In this document: positions 44,627 to 53,309 of the stretch, one piece after another | Position numbering within the stretch: the stretch's first letter is position 1 | Layout: each line of letters starts with the position of its first letter | Source of the DNA: Comamonas granuli NBRC 101663 | GTDB taxonomy: Bacteria > Pseudomonadota > Gammaproteobacteria > Burkholderiales > Burkholderiaceae_C | Length of the DNA stretch: 64,000 nt | Direction of reading: 5' to 3' | NCBI RefSeq assembly: GCF_000739995.1 | Contig: NZ_BBJX01000008.1 | Coordinates: 62,001-126,000, forward strand | Translations under genes and position numbers: made by a program | The notes under the pieces: model-generated | Database searches by the model: none | Told to the model about the DNA's origin: nothing | Seen by the model: only the letters and a program-made list of their open reading frames with translations

Positions 44627-45742
44627 TCAGGCAAACACGCCGGCCGTCTCCTGCATGCGTGCCGATACCTCGCCCAGGTGGTGCAGGGTGTCGCCCCAGG
44701 TCATTTCGAGCTGGGTGAGCGTCTTGAAGTAGTGGCTGACGATGTACTCGTCGGTCACGCCGATGCCGCCGTGCATCTGCACGCACTGCTGGCCCACGAA
44801 GCGTATGGACTGGCCCAGTTGCACCTTGGCCTGGGCCAGGGCGCGGCGGCGCTCGGCCGCGGGGGCGCCGAGCTTGAGGCTGGCGTAGTAGCTCATGGAG
44901 CGCGCCAGTTCAAGCTGCATCTTCACGTCGGCCGCGCGGTGGCGCAGGGCCTGGAAGCTGGCGATGGGCACGCCGAACTGCTTGCGCTGGTTCAGGTAGT
45001 CGAAGGTGACGGTGGCGGTCTGGTCCATCACGCCCACGGCGTAGGCGCAGGCACAGGCGATGCCGGTGTCCACAGCCAGCTCCAGCGCGGCCAGGCCGTC
45101 GGTGGTGAGCAGGGTGGCGGGGGCCTGGTCCAGCACCAGCTCGGCGGCGCGGCTGCCGTCCTGCGTGCCGTAGCCGCGCGCGGCCACGCCGCTGGCGGCG
45201 CGCTCGACGAGGAACAGGGCGATGCGCCCGTCCCAGTGCGCGGGCACGATGAAGGCGTCGGCCTGGTCACCGGCGGGAACTATGCTTTTGCTAGCTGTCA
45301 GCGCATATCCTGCGGGCGTTTGCACCGCTTTTGCTTCGCAAACGTCGAGGCGGTAGCGCGCCTTGCGCTCCTGGTGGGCGAGCACCACCAGGGCCTCGCC
45401 GCTGGCCATGCGCGGCAGCCAGGCGGCCTGCACGGCTGCGGGGGCATGCTGCGCCAGCACGCGGGTGGCCACGTAGGTCTGCGCCAGCGGCTCGAGCACG
45501 ATGCCGCGGCCCAGCTCCTCCATGGCGACCATGGCGTCCACCGCGCCCTGGCCCAGGCCGTCGTGCTGCTCGGGCACCGTGAGGGCGGTCAGGCCCAGTT
45601 CGGCCAGCTCGCCGTAGGCTGCGCGGTCAAAGCCGCCCGCGGCGACGATGGCGCGCCGGCGCTCGAAGCTGTAGCCCTTGCCCACCCACTTGCGCACGGC
45701 ATCGCGCAGGGACTGCTGGTCGTCGGAAAAATCGAAATCCAT
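44627..45742 (-). CDS. Acyl-CoA dehydrogenase, pimeloyl-CoA dehydrogenase small-subunit type
   Basis: This 371-residue FAD enzyme of the acyl-CoA dehydrogenase family has the usual helical N-terminal domain, a beta domain and a C-terminal helical domain with RKQFGVPIASFQAL and QMHGGIGVTDEY. Together with the larger paralogue 44 bp upstream it matches the PimC/PimD pair thought to oxidise dicarboxylyl-CoA esters such as pimeloyl-CoA; the assignment is from family resemblance. The stretch at about residues 135-155 overlaps copy 9 of the dispersed element yet still fits the family pattern (GYALTASKSIV). An intrinsic terminator follows. Confidence 0.88.
   Translation of the reverse strand: MDFDFSDDQQSLRDAVRKWVGKGYSFERRRAIVAAGGFDRAAYGELAELGLTALTVPEQHDGLGQGAVDAMVAMEELGRGIVLEPLAQTYVATRVLAQHAPAAVQAAWLPRMASGEALVVLAHQERKARYRLDVCEAKAVQTPAGYALTASKSIVPAGDQADAFIVPAHWDGRIALFLVERAASGVAARGYGTQDGSRAAELVLDQAPATLLTTDGLAALELAVDTGIACACAYAVGVMDQTATVTFDYLNQRKQFGVPIASFQALRHRAADVKMQLELARSMSYYASLKLGAPAAERRRALAQAKVQLGQSIRFVGQQCVQMHGGIGVTDEYIVSHYFKTLTQLEMTWGDTLHHLGEVSARMQETAGVFA
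45277..45336 (+). repeat. Dispersed two-hairpin element, copy 9 (inside acyl-CoA dehydrogenase)
   Basis: CTA...TAG, AGCTG, CAGCGC and GGGCG occur at the family spacings, antisense to the gene. The encoded residues still fit the acyl-CoA dehydrogenase consensus, so chance or adaptation cannot be excluded. Confidence 0.35.
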
Positions 45743-45786
45743 GTTCTTACTCCTGATGCTGCCCTGCTGGGGCTCCTGTCGCGAAA

Positions 45787-46968
45787 TCAGCCCAAGACGG
45801 TTTGAGCGACGATGTTGCGCTGCACTTCGTTGGAGCCGCCATAGATGGTGGTCTTGCGCAGGTTGAAGTAGGTCGATGCCAGGGGCGCGTTGGCCACCAC
45901 GCCGCCGGGGAAGTCGCCTTGCCAGCCCGCCTCCATGGCCTCTTCGATGAAGGGCAGGGCAAACGGCCCGGCAGCCAGCATCATCAGCTCGGAGTAGCGC
46001 TGCTGGATCTCGCTGCCCTTGATCTTGAGCAGGCCGGCGATGTCCAGCGGGTTCTTGCCGCTCTTTTCCATGGAGAGCACGCGCAGCACCAGCATCTCCA
46101 GGGCCACGATGTCGACTTCGAGCAGGGCGATCTGGTCGCGAAAGCGCGTGTCGTCCCACAGACCTTCGGTCTTGGCGATGCGCTTCAAGCGCTCGAGCTC
46201 GCGCTTGCTGCGGTTGACGTCGGCGATGTTGGTGCGCTCGTGCGAGAGCAGGTGCTTGGCGTAGGTCCAGCCCTTGTTCTCCTCGCCGACCAGGTTTTCC
46301 ACCGGCACTTCGACGTTGTCGAAGAACACCTCGTTGACTTCGCACTCGCCGTCGAGCAGCTTGATGGGGCGCACCGTCACGCCCGGGCTCTTCATGTCGA
46401 TCAGCAGGAAGGAGATACCCGTCTGCGGCTTGCCCTCGTTGCTGGTGCGCACCAGGTTGAACATCCACTCGCCATACTGGCCCAGCGTGGTCCAGGTCTT
46501 CTGGCCGTTGACGATGTACTTGTCGCCCACGCGCTCGGCGCGCGTCTTGACGCTGGCCAGGTCGGAGCCCGAGCCGGGCTCGCTGTAGCCCTGGCTCCAC
46601 CAGACCTCGCCGCTGGCGATGCCGGGCAGGAAGCGCTGCTGCTGCTCGGGCGTGCCATAGGCCATGATGACCGGGGCCACCATCACCGGCCCGAAGGGCA
46701 CGATGCGCGGGGCGCCGGCCAGCGCGCATTCTTCTTCAAACAGGTGCTTTTGCACGGCGGTCCAGCCCGGGCCGCCGAACTGCTGGGGCCAGCCAAAGGC
46801 CAGCCAGCCCTTTTTGCCGAGTATCTTGGCCCAGCCCTGCATGTCCTCGCGCGTCAGGCGCAGGGCGTTGTGGACTTTGTGGGCGATGTGCGCGGGCAGG
46901 TGGGCGCGCACCCAGGCGCGTACCTCTTCGCGGAACGCCTGCTCTTCGGGGGTGAATGCGAGATCCAT
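45787..46968 (-). CDS. Acyl-CoA dehydrogenase, pimeloyl-CoA dehydrogenase large-subunit type
   Basis: This 393-residue FAD-dependent acyl-CoA dehydrogenase carries the flavin and substrate contact motif YSEPGSGSDLAS, KYIVNGQKTWTT, and the C-terminal TIYGGSNEVQRNIVAQ typical of the family. It belongs to the same subgroup as PimC and probably forms a heteromer with the product of the next gene. The electron acceptor should be electron-transfer flavoprotein, whose genes are not in the window. The start codon fits the family N-terminus MDLAFTPEEQAFREEVR. It is 45 bp from yceH on the same strand. Confidence 0.9.
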   Translation of the reverse strand: MDLAFTPEEQAFREEVRAWVRAHLPAHIAHKVHNALRLTREDMQGWAKILGKKGWLAFGWPQQFGGPGWTAVQKHLFEEECALAGAPRIVPFGPVMVAPVIMAYGTPEQQQRFLPGIASGEVWWSQGYSEPGSGSDLASVKTRAERVGDKYIVNGQKTWTTLGQYGEWMFNLVRTSNEGKPQTGISFLLIDMKSPGVTVRPIKLLDGECEVNEVFFDNVEVPVENLVGEENKGWTYAKHLLSHERTNIADVNRSKRELERLKRIAKTEGLWDDTRFRDQIALLEVDIVALEMLVLRVLSMEKSGKNPLDIAGLLKIKGSEIQQRYSELMMLAAGPFALPFIEEAMEAGWQGDFPGGVVANAPLASTYFNLRKTTIYGGSNEVQRNIVAQTVLG

Positions 46969-47013
46969 GCGGTTGTCTCCAGTGAAGCGGTATTTGTAGC
47001 ACGACCGTTCGTT

Positions 47014-47727
47014 TTAGTCCTGTCCGGGTGGTGACAACGGCGCTTCGGCCTGCGGCGGCACGCCCAACTCGGCGCACAGGCGGCGCACCGTGGCCTGCAG
47101 GGCGGCGACGTCGGCCTCCAGGGCCTCCACACGCGCCTGCAGTGCCGCGCCGGCCGGTGCGGCGCCGGGGCTGGATGCGGCTGCGGCGGCCGACAGGGCC
47201 TGCATGTCCACGGGGCCGCACAGCAGATGGGCCCAGCGCGGCTCGCGGGTGCCCGGGGCGCGCGGCAGCAGCACCACCAGGGGGCCGCCCTTGTCCGCGC
47301 TGCGCTCGCGCAGCTCGTCCAGAAAGGCCTCGACCGAGGAGATGTCGGCAAAGCGGTGCCAGCGCTCGGCGTTGATGCGCAGCTCGCCCGCCGTCTGCGG
47401 GCCGCGCAGCATGAGCAGGCCCAGCAGCGCCGCCGACTGCTCGGGCACGCCCACCACGCGCTGGAAGTTGTGCTCGTAGCGCGTGGCCCGCCCGCCGCTG
47501 CTCTCGCACACCAGCGAGCGCAGGCGCAGGCTGTCGAGCGCCTCCTGCGCCTGCGCGTCGCTGACCTGCATGACGGGCTCGCGCGCGGTCTTCTGGTTGC
47601 AGCCGGTGGTCACGGCGTTGAGCGTGAGGGGGTAGCTGTCGGGCACGGTGCGCTCTTTTTCCATCAGCGTGGCCAGCACGCGGGCCTCCAGGGCGCTCAA
47701 GGGGTGGGATGCGGGGTCAAAAGGCAT
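47014..47727 (-). CDS. yceH: YceH family protein (DUF480)
   Basis: This 237-residue protein begins with [41 protein letters not shown], split here as two winged-helix-like repeats characteristic of DUF480. The second half contains [14 protein letters not shown], and the C-terminus has a heptad-like stretch ([20 protein letters not shown]). The fold suggests nucleic-acid or protein binding, but the function is not known. It is divergent from purN across 20 bp. Confidence 0.92.
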   Translation of the reverse strand: MPFDPASHPLSALEARVLATLMEKERTVPDSYPLTLNAVTTGCNQKTAREPVMQVSDAQAQEALDSLRLRSLVCESSGGRATRYEHNFQRVVGVPEQSAALLGLLMLRGPQTAGELRINAERWHRFADISSVEAFLDELRERSADKGGPLVVLLPRAPGTREPRWAHLLCGPVDMQALSAAAAASSPGAAPAGAALQARVEALEADVAALQATVRRLCAELGVPPQAEAPLSPPGQD

Positions 47728-47747
47728 GGCAGGGATAATCGCGGCAA

Positions 47748-48329
47748 ATGAAGAACATCGTGATTTTGATCTCTGGCGGCGGCTCCAACATGGCGGCCAT
47801 CGTGCGCGCGGCCGAGCAGCAGCACTGGGGCCAGCGCCTGGGCGCGCGCGTGGCGGCCGTGGTGAGCAACAAGGCCGACGCCAAGGGGCTGGTGTTCGCG
47901 CGCGAGCACGGCGTCGCCACCGAGGTGCTGGAGCACCAGGGCTTTGCCAGCCGCGAGGCCTTCGACACCGCGCTGCAGCAGGTCATAGACCGGTACGACC
48001 CCGCCGTCGTCGTGCTGGCCGGCTTCATGCGCATCCTCTCGCCGGGCTTCGTGGCGCATTACGCGGGGCGGCTGCTCAACATTCATCCTTCGCTGCTGCC
48101 CGCCTTCACCGGGCTGCACACGCACCAGCGCGCCCTGGACGCGGGCTGCAAGTTCGCCGGCTGCACGGTGCACCAGGTCACGGCCGAGCTGGACGTGGGC
48201 CCCATCGTCGAGCAGGCCGTGGTTCCCGTGCTGCCGGGCGACACGGCCGCCACCCTGGCGGCCCGGGTGCTCACGCAGGAGCATGTGATCTACCCGCGCG
48301 CCGTGGCCAATTTGCTATCAACCATGTAG
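47748..48329 (+). CDS. purN: Phosphoribosylglycinamide formyltransferase 1 (GAR transformylase)
   Basis: This 193-residue enzyme transfers the formyl group of 10-formyltetrahydrofolate to glycinamide ribonucleotide in purine synthesis. It has the phosphate loop ISGGGSNM (8-15), the catalytic Asn and His in [12 protein letters not shown], and the catalytic Asp in [13 protein letters not shown]. The last five codons and the stop codon (LLSTM-TAG) lie within copy 10 of the dispersed element, so the native C-terminus appears to have been replaced or trimmed. There is no strong ribosome-binding site before the ATG. Confidence 0.95.
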   Translation: MKNIVILISGGGSNMAAIVRAAEQQHWGQRLGARVAAVVSNKADAKGLVFAREHGVATEVLEHQGFASREAFDTALQQVIDRYDPAVVVLAGFMRILSPGFVAHYAGRLLNIHPSLLPAFTGLHTHQRALDAGCKFAGCTVHQVTAELDVGPIVEQAVVPVLPGDTAATLAARVLTQEHVIYPRAVANLLSTM

Positions 48330-48371
48330 CTTGCAGCGCTGGCTGGACGGGCGCTCAAGCCATTTTTCGTC
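48312..48371 (+). repeat. Dispersed two-hairpin element, copy 10
   Basis: GCTA pairs with TAGC and AGCGC with GCGCT; the loop between the second arms is longer than in other copies. It supplies the last five codons and the stop codon of purN, in the same sense. Confidence 0.65.
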
Positions 48372-48463
48372 CTCTCCATACTGCCGCGGACGGCGCGCGC
48401 GGCCGCCAGGGGGTGGGGGCCGGTTAGCATGGATGCCCGGCAAGCGTCTTGGAGGGCAGGAGC

Positions 48464-50317
48464 GTGGATCAGGCCGATTTCGTCCATCTGGTGCGCATGA
48501 GCGAGATTGCCAGCGCCGAAAACAGCCGCGCCTACCGCTGGCGCGTGGCGGCCTTTGCAGCCCTGGGCTACGCCTGGGTGCTGGGCGGCCTGCTGCTGGC
48601 CCTGGGCATGCTCGCCTGGGCCTTGCCGCCCTTGCTGCAGGGGCGCTTCAGGTTCGGGCTGGTGCTGGCGCTCATCGGCGGCCTGGCGCTGCTGTGGACC
48701 AGCCTGCAGGCGCTGTGGCTGCGCAGCGCCCCGCCCGAGGGCGTGGAGATCACGGCGCTGGACGCGCCCGCCCTGTTCGAGGCGCTCGAGCGCATCCGCC
48801 GCAAGATCCAGGGCCCGCACATCCACCATGTCTACCTGGACGGCGCGTTCAACGCCTGCATCCGCCAGCAGCCGCGCTACGGCCTGCTGGGCGGCGCGGT
48901 CAACCACCTCACCATCGGCCTGCCGCTGTTCATGGCGCTGGACCGCCCGCGCCTGCTGGCCGTGCTGGGCCACGAATACGGCCATTTGCGCGGCGGCCAT
49001 GGGCGCTTTGCCGCCTGGATCTACCGCACCCGCATAGCCTGGCTGCGCATGCACCAGGGCCTGCGCGAGGACGGCGGCATCGTGGCGGCGGCGTCCAACG
49101 CCTTCATGCGCTGGTATTTGCCGCGCTTTGCCGCACGCAGCTTCGCACTGGCGCGCCAGGACGAGTACGAGGCGGACCGCATCGCCGGGCGCCTGGTGGG
49201 CCGCGAGGTGGTGGCTGCGGCCTGGGTGGAAATCGAGGTGCGCAGCGCCTGGATGGAGCGCCATTTCTGGGCGCGCCACTGGAGCAAGGCGGCCGCGCAG
49301 CCCCTGCCCGTGGGGCCGTACCGCTCGCTGCGCAGGCGCCTGGCGCGCATGCCCGAGCAGGCCTTCGCCAACGACGCGCTGCGCCAGGCCCTCAAGCGTC
49401 TGGGCAGCGTGGACGACACCCACCCCGGCCTGCGCGAGCGCATCGAGGCGCTGGAGGTGGCGCCCCTTCTGCCGGATTGGTCGCAAGGCAGCGCGCTGGA
49501 GTTGCTGGGCAGCGATGCCAAGCGCTGGATCGCGCATTTCGACAAGCAGTGGTGCCGCGACCACGCCAGCGAATGGAAGCGGCACCACGCCTGGCTGGCG
49601 CAGGTGCGCGAGCGCGTGCACCAGCTCTGCGCGGCCCAGGCGCACAGCAGCGCCGACGCGCTGGTGGAGCAGGCGCGCCTGTCGCTCCAGCTCGATCCGC
49701 GTGCCGACGTGCGCCCCCTGTACGAGCAGGCCCTGCAGCGCAGCCCCGGGCATGCCGGTGCCTTGCGCGGTCTGGAGCCCTGCCTGCCCGACGCAGACCG
49801 CCAGGGCAAGCTCCAGTACCTGGACCAGCTCTGGGACGGCGACGGCGACAGCCGCTGGTGGGCGGCGCGCACCGCACTGGCCGAGCTGGAGACCGCACGC
49901 CCCGGCATGGAACACGACGCTGGCGCCTACAAGCAGTGGCGCAAGCGCCTGGAGCGTGCCCAGGAGGCCGAGGAGCGCGCGGGCGAGGAACTGGCGGCCA
50001 CGGCCTTCTTCACGCGCGCCGTGCGCCACGATCTGAGCGCCTTCGAGCAGGCTGAGCTGCAGGTCCAGCTCGCGCGCCACCGGCCGGTGGCGCGCGCCTG
50101 GCTGGTGCGCAAGCACCTGCGCGAGTTCCCGCGGCGGCGCGCCTACCTGTTGTTCCTGGACCTGCCTGGGCTGGAGGCCGCCGACAGCCTGGCGCTGTGC
50201 CACCGGCTCGAATACGGCCTCGCGCTGCCCGGGCCCCTGCTGGTGCTCGATGCCGCCCAGGCCAGCACGCCCGAGGAGCTGCAGCGCCACGCCGCGGACC
50301 CCGTGTTCGTGCGCTGA
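48464..50317 (+). CDS. M48 family membrane metallopeptidase, long form
   Basis: This 617-residue protein has two adjacent N-terminal membrane segments (about residues 32-60 and 65-85), then a zinc-peptidase domain with HEYGH (near residue 168) and the third ligand in DEYEADRIAG. The C-terminal 300 residues are helical, with TPR-like stretches (ARLSLQLDPRADVRPLYEQALQ is cut here to its key part ADVRPLYEQAL). It is much longer than HtpX and may combine membrane proteolysis with protein binding. The start is a GTG with GGAGGG seven bases upstream. There is no visible partner. Confidence 0.87.
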   Translation: MDQADFVHLVRMSEIASAENSRAYRWRVAAFAALGYAWVLGGLLLALGMLAWALPPLLQGRFRFGLVLALIGGLALLWTSLQALWLRSAPPEGVEITALDAPALFEALERIRRKIQGPHIHHVYLDGAFNACIRQQPRYGLLGGAVNHLTIGLPLFMALDRPRLLAVLGHEYGHLRGGHGRFAAWIYRTRIAWLRMHQGLREDGGIVAAASNAFMRWYLPRFAARSFALARQDEYEADRIAGRLVGREVVAAAWVEIEVRSAWMERHFWARHWSKAAAQPLPVGPYRSLRRRLARMPEQAFANDALRQALKRLGSVDDTHPGLRERIEALEVAPLLPDWSQGSALELLGSDAKRWIAHFDKQWCRDHASEWKRHHAWLAQVRERVHQLCAAQAHSSADALVEQARLSLQLDPRADVRPLYEQALQRSPGHAGALRGLEPCLPDADRQGKLQYLDQLWDGDGDSRWWAARTALAELETARPGMEHDAGAYKQWRKRLERAQEAEERAGEELAATAFFTRAVRHDLSAFEQAELQVQLARHRPVARAWLVRKHLREFPRRRAYLLFLDLPGLEAADSLALCHRLEYGLALPGPLLVLDAAQASTPEELQRHAADPVFVR

Positions 50318-50343
50318 GCGGCAGGGGTGGGACAATCCCGCCC

Positions 50344-51663
50344 ATGCATCCCACCGCCCTCCTGCAAGCCTGCGCCGAACTGGTGCGCCTCACCCTCACC
50401 CTGGAGCACCCGGCCGACGCCGTGGTCTCGCGCTTTTTCCGCGACCACCGCCACCTTGGCCCGCGCGAGCGTGCCGCCCTGGCCGAGACGGCCTACGCCG
50501 TGCTGCGCAAGAAGCTGCTGTTCGACCACCTGGCCCCCTCGGGCAGCGGCCCGCGTGAGCGGCGCCTGGCCATCCTGGGCTTTGCCCAGTGGCAGGACGA
50601 AGAGGCGCGCCGCAGCCACCCGCAGGCGGCGCACGGCCCGCGCGACTTCCTCAAGGCGGCGCTGAACGAGCGTGAAAAGCAGTGGCTCGACCAGTGCGAC
50701 GCCATTGCCGAGGACGACCTGCTCGAGCGCCACCGCCACAACCTGCCCGAGTGGCTGGCCGAGCCGCTCAAGGCGCAACTGGGCACGGAGTTCTGGCCCC
50801 TGGTGCAGGCCTTGTCCACCAGCGCGCCGCTGGACCTGCGGGTCAATATCCTGAAGGAAAAACGCGAGCTGGTGCAGAAGGAGCTTGCGCAAGCAGCTAT
50901 CAAAACAGAAGCAACACCGTACTCGCCCTGGGGCCTGCGCGTGCAGGGCAAGCCCGCGCTCGCCAAGCTGCCCGCCTTCGTGCGCGGCGCCATCGAGGTG
51001 CAGGACGAAGGCTCCCAGTTGCTGGCCCTGCTGCTGGACGCCAAGCGCGGCGAAATGGTGGTGGACTTCTGCGCGGGTGCCGGCGGCAAGACCCTAGCCA
51101 TCGGCGCGACCATGCGCAGCACCGGGCGGCTGTACGCCTTCGACGTGTCCGCCCACCGGCTCGACGCCCTCAAGCCGCGGCTGGCGCGCAGCGGGCTGTC
51201 CAATGTGCACCCTGCGGCCATTGCGCACGAGCGCGACGAGCGCGTCAAGCGCCTGGCGGGCAAGATCGACCGCGTGCTGGTCGATGCCCCCTGCTCCGGC
51301 CTGGGCACGCTGCGCCGCAACCCCGACCTCAAGTGGCGCCAGTCGCCCCAGGCGCTCGCGGAGCTGGTGGCCAAGCAGACGGCCATCCTGGAGAGCGCGG
51401 CGCGCCTGCCCAAACCGGGCGGGCGCCTGGTGTACGCCACCTGCAGCCTGTTGCCGCAGGAGAACGAGGCGATTGCCGAGGCCTTCACCCAGGCGCACGG
51501 CGACTACGAACTGCTGGAGGCGGGCGCGCTGCTCACCCAGCTCAAGGTGCCGCAGGCCGCCAGCCTGTGCGCCGGCGGCGAGGACGGCCAGCGCTACCTG
51601 CGCCTGTGGCCGCACCGCCATCAGACCGACGGCTTCTTCGCCGCCGTCTGGCAGCGCCGGTGA
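50344..51663 (+). CDS. RsmB/NOP family RNA (cytosine-5) methyltransferase
   Basis: This 439-residue SAM-dependent enzyme has the motif I region VVDFCAGAGGKTLAIGA (near residue 240), motif IV with DAPCSGLGTLRRNPD and motif VI with the catalytic cysteine in YATCSLLPQEN. It methylates C5 of cytosine in RNA, probably 16S rRNA, though the target is not proven because the N-terminal domain is not a clear NusB-like domain. The ATG at 50344 fits the family start. A half copy of the dispersed element overlaps residues about 181-190. Confidence 0.92.
   Translation: MHPTALLQACAELVRLTLTLEHPADAVVSRFFRDHRHLGPRERAALAETAYAVLRKKLLFDHLAPSGSGPRERRLAILGFAQWQDEEARRSHPQAAHGPRDFLKAALNEREKQWLDQCDAIAEDDLLERHRHNLPEWLAEPLKAQLGTEFWPLVQALSTSAPLDLRVNILKEKRELVQKELAQAAIKTEATPYSPWGLRVQGKPALAKLPAFVRGAIEVQDEGSQLLALLLDAKRGEMVVDFCAGAGGKTLAIGATMRSTGRLYAFDVSAHRLDALKPRLARSGLSNVHPAAIAHERDERVKRLAGKIDRVLVDAPCSGLGTLRRNPDLKWRQSPQALAELVAKQTAILESAARLPKPGGRLVYATCSLLPQENEAIAEAFTQAHGDYELLEAGALLTQLKVPQAASLCAGGEDGQRYLRLWPHRHQTDGFFAAVWQRR
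50885..50914 (-). repeat. Dispersed two-hairpin element, copy 11 (left half, in methyltransferase gene)
   Basis: Only the first 30 bases match (GCT, TTTTGATAGCTGCTTGCGC); the right half is absent. It is antisense to the host gene, and the encoded residues (AQAAIKTEA) fit a variable position of the family. Confidence 0.35.
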
Positions 51664-51678
51664 CGCGGGTTTTGCGTT

Positions 51679-51732
51679 CCCGCCACACGGCGGGTCAACA
51701 TCAGGTTACATCTCTCCCCGTCCCTGGGGAGA
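51679..51732. terminator. Two hairpins between the methyltransferase gene and the pilus operon
   Basis: CCCGCC pairs with GGCGGG (51679-51694) and TCTCCCC with GGGGAGA (51713-51732). They follow the methyltransferase stop and precede the AT-richer leader of the pilus operon. There is no T-run, so their role as terminators is tentative. Confidence 0.4.
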
Positions 51733-51788
51733 ATGCACTATCATTTTCAACAACATCTTGTAAATGATTGATCTGAAAAGAATTTGCC

Positions 51789-53309
51789 TTGTCTTCCCTC
51801 TACCTTGAACACTTCCGGCTGGGTGAGGCTCCGTTCGGCATCACGCCGAACGGCAAATTCTTTTTCGAGGGGCAGGCGCGCGGCGCCATCCTGGATGCGC
51901 TGCACCATGCCGTGCTCGACGAGGATGGCATCGTCGTGGTCGTGGGCGAGGTGGGCAGCGGCAAGACCATGCTGTGCCGCATGCTGGCCGAGCGCCTGCC
52001 GCGCGCTCAGGTCGATCTGGTCTATCTGGCCAACCCCTCGTTCGGCCCGCGCGAGATCCTGCTGTCGCTGATCGCCGACTGGGGCCTGCAGCCCCCGGCC
52101 GAAGGCCAGCCCCTGGTGCTGACCATCCAGCAGGCGCTGCTGCAGCGCCACGCCCAGGGGCGGCGCGCCGTGGTGCTCATCGACGAGGCCCAGGCCATGC
52201 CGCCCGAATCGCTGGAGGAGATCAAGCTCCTGTCCAACCTGGAGACGGCCCAGCACAAGCTGCTGCAGATCGTGCTGTTTGGCCAGCCCGAGCTGGACGC
52301 GCTGCTGGCCCTGCCCAAGCTGCGCCAGGTGCGCGACCGGGTGGTGCACCGCTTTGAACTGCAGCCCCTCAACGGTCCCGAAGCGGCGGCCTATATCGAG
52401 CACCGCCTGCGCCGCGCGGGCTGGCAGGGCGGAGCCCTGTTCGAGCCGCGCGCCCTGCACGCGCTCACCGAGGCTTCGGGCGGGCGCATCCGCGCCATCC
52501 ACCTGCTGGCCGACAAGGCCCTGCTGGCGGCATTCGCCCAGGGGGCGCGCCAGGTGGGGCGTGCGCATGTGCGCATGGCGGTGGCCGAGGTCCAGGGCGG
52601 CGGCGCAGCCCTGCGCAAGGCGCCTGCGCCCGCCGCACGCTGGCGCCGCCCCGTGCAGTGGCTGGCCTTGGCCGCGGTGGCGGGCCTGGGTGCCGGGGTG
52701 GCCGTGGGTTACGGCCTGGGCCAGCGCAGCGCCCCGGCGGCCATGGCTGCGGCGCCGCAGGCGCTCGATGGCGCGCCGGCGCCGGTGCCCGGACCGGGCG
52801 CGGAGCCTGCGGCCTCTGCCCCCCATGGCGCTGCCGAGGCGGCCCTGCCGGCCGCGGCCCCGGCGCCGCCCCCCGAGGAGACTGAGGCCGAACGCCCGGT
52901 GGCCGCCGCCCCCCCCATGCCCCCGCAGGACGCCACGGGGCAGCGCTACGCTGCATTGCCGGCGGCGCTGCGCGAGGCCGTCCTGCGCACCCGCGCGGTC
53001 TTTGACGATCCGGCGCAGGAGTTCTGGGTGCTGCAGATCGGCCTGGCCGACAGCGCCGCCGGGGCCTTGCGCCTGCTGGAGCAGGCGCGCCAGCCCGGTA
53101 CCGAGGTGTGGGTCCAGGACCGCATCTACCCCGGCTCCAGGGCTCCGGCGGCGCCGGTGTGGGCCGTGTACGTGGGGCGCCATGCCAGCCGGGCGCAGGC
53201 CGTGCAGAACCTGCAAGAATGGCCCGCCAGCCGGAAGACCCATAAACCCCTGCCGCGCTCCCTGGGTCGCCTGCGCGCAGAAACCTATCCCGAACGGGCG
53301 CCGTCATGA
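51789..53309 (+). CDS. MshM/ExeA-like AAA ATPase with C-terminal SPOR-like domain
   Basis: This 506-residue protein opens the pilus operon. Residues about 1-260 form an ExeA/GspA-type ATPase (YLEHFRLGEAPFGITP, Walker A VGEVGSGKT, Walker B AVVLIDEAQAMP). A membrane segment follows (about 285-310), then a long Ala/Pro linker and a C-terminal SPOR-like domain (WVLQIGLADSAAGALRLLEQ ... AVYVGRHASRAQAVQNL). ExeA-like proteins help place the secretin through peptidoglycan, and SPOR domains bind peptidoglycan, so the fusion fits that job. TTG at 51789 is the only workable start: an in-frame stop lies 15 bp upstream and the next ATG falls within Walker A. The stop overlaps the next start (ATGA). Confidence 0.88.
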   Translation: MSSLYLEHFRLGEAPFGITPNGKFFFEGQARGAILDALHHAVLDEDGIVVVVGEVGSGKTMLCRMLAERLPRAQVDLVYLANPSFGPREILLSLIADWGLQPPAEGQPLVLTIQQALLQRHAQGRRAVVLIDEAQAMPPESLEEIKLLSNLETAQHKLLQIVLFGQPELDALLALPKLRQVRDRVVHRFELQPLNGPEAAAYIEHRLRRAGWQGGALFEPRALHALTEASGGRIRAIHLLADKALLAAFAQGARQVGRAHVRMAVAEVQGGGAALRKAPAPAARWRRPVQWLALAAVAGLGAGVAVGYGLGQRSAPAAMAAAPQALDGAPAPVPGPGAEPAASAPHGAAEAALPAAAPAPPPEETEAERPVAAAPPMPPQDATGQRYAALPAALREAVLRTRAVFDDPAQEFWVLQIGLADSAAGALRLLEQARQPGTEVWVQDRIYPGSRAPAAPVWAVYVGRHASRAQAVQNLQEWPASRKTHKPLPRSLGRLRAETYPERAPS

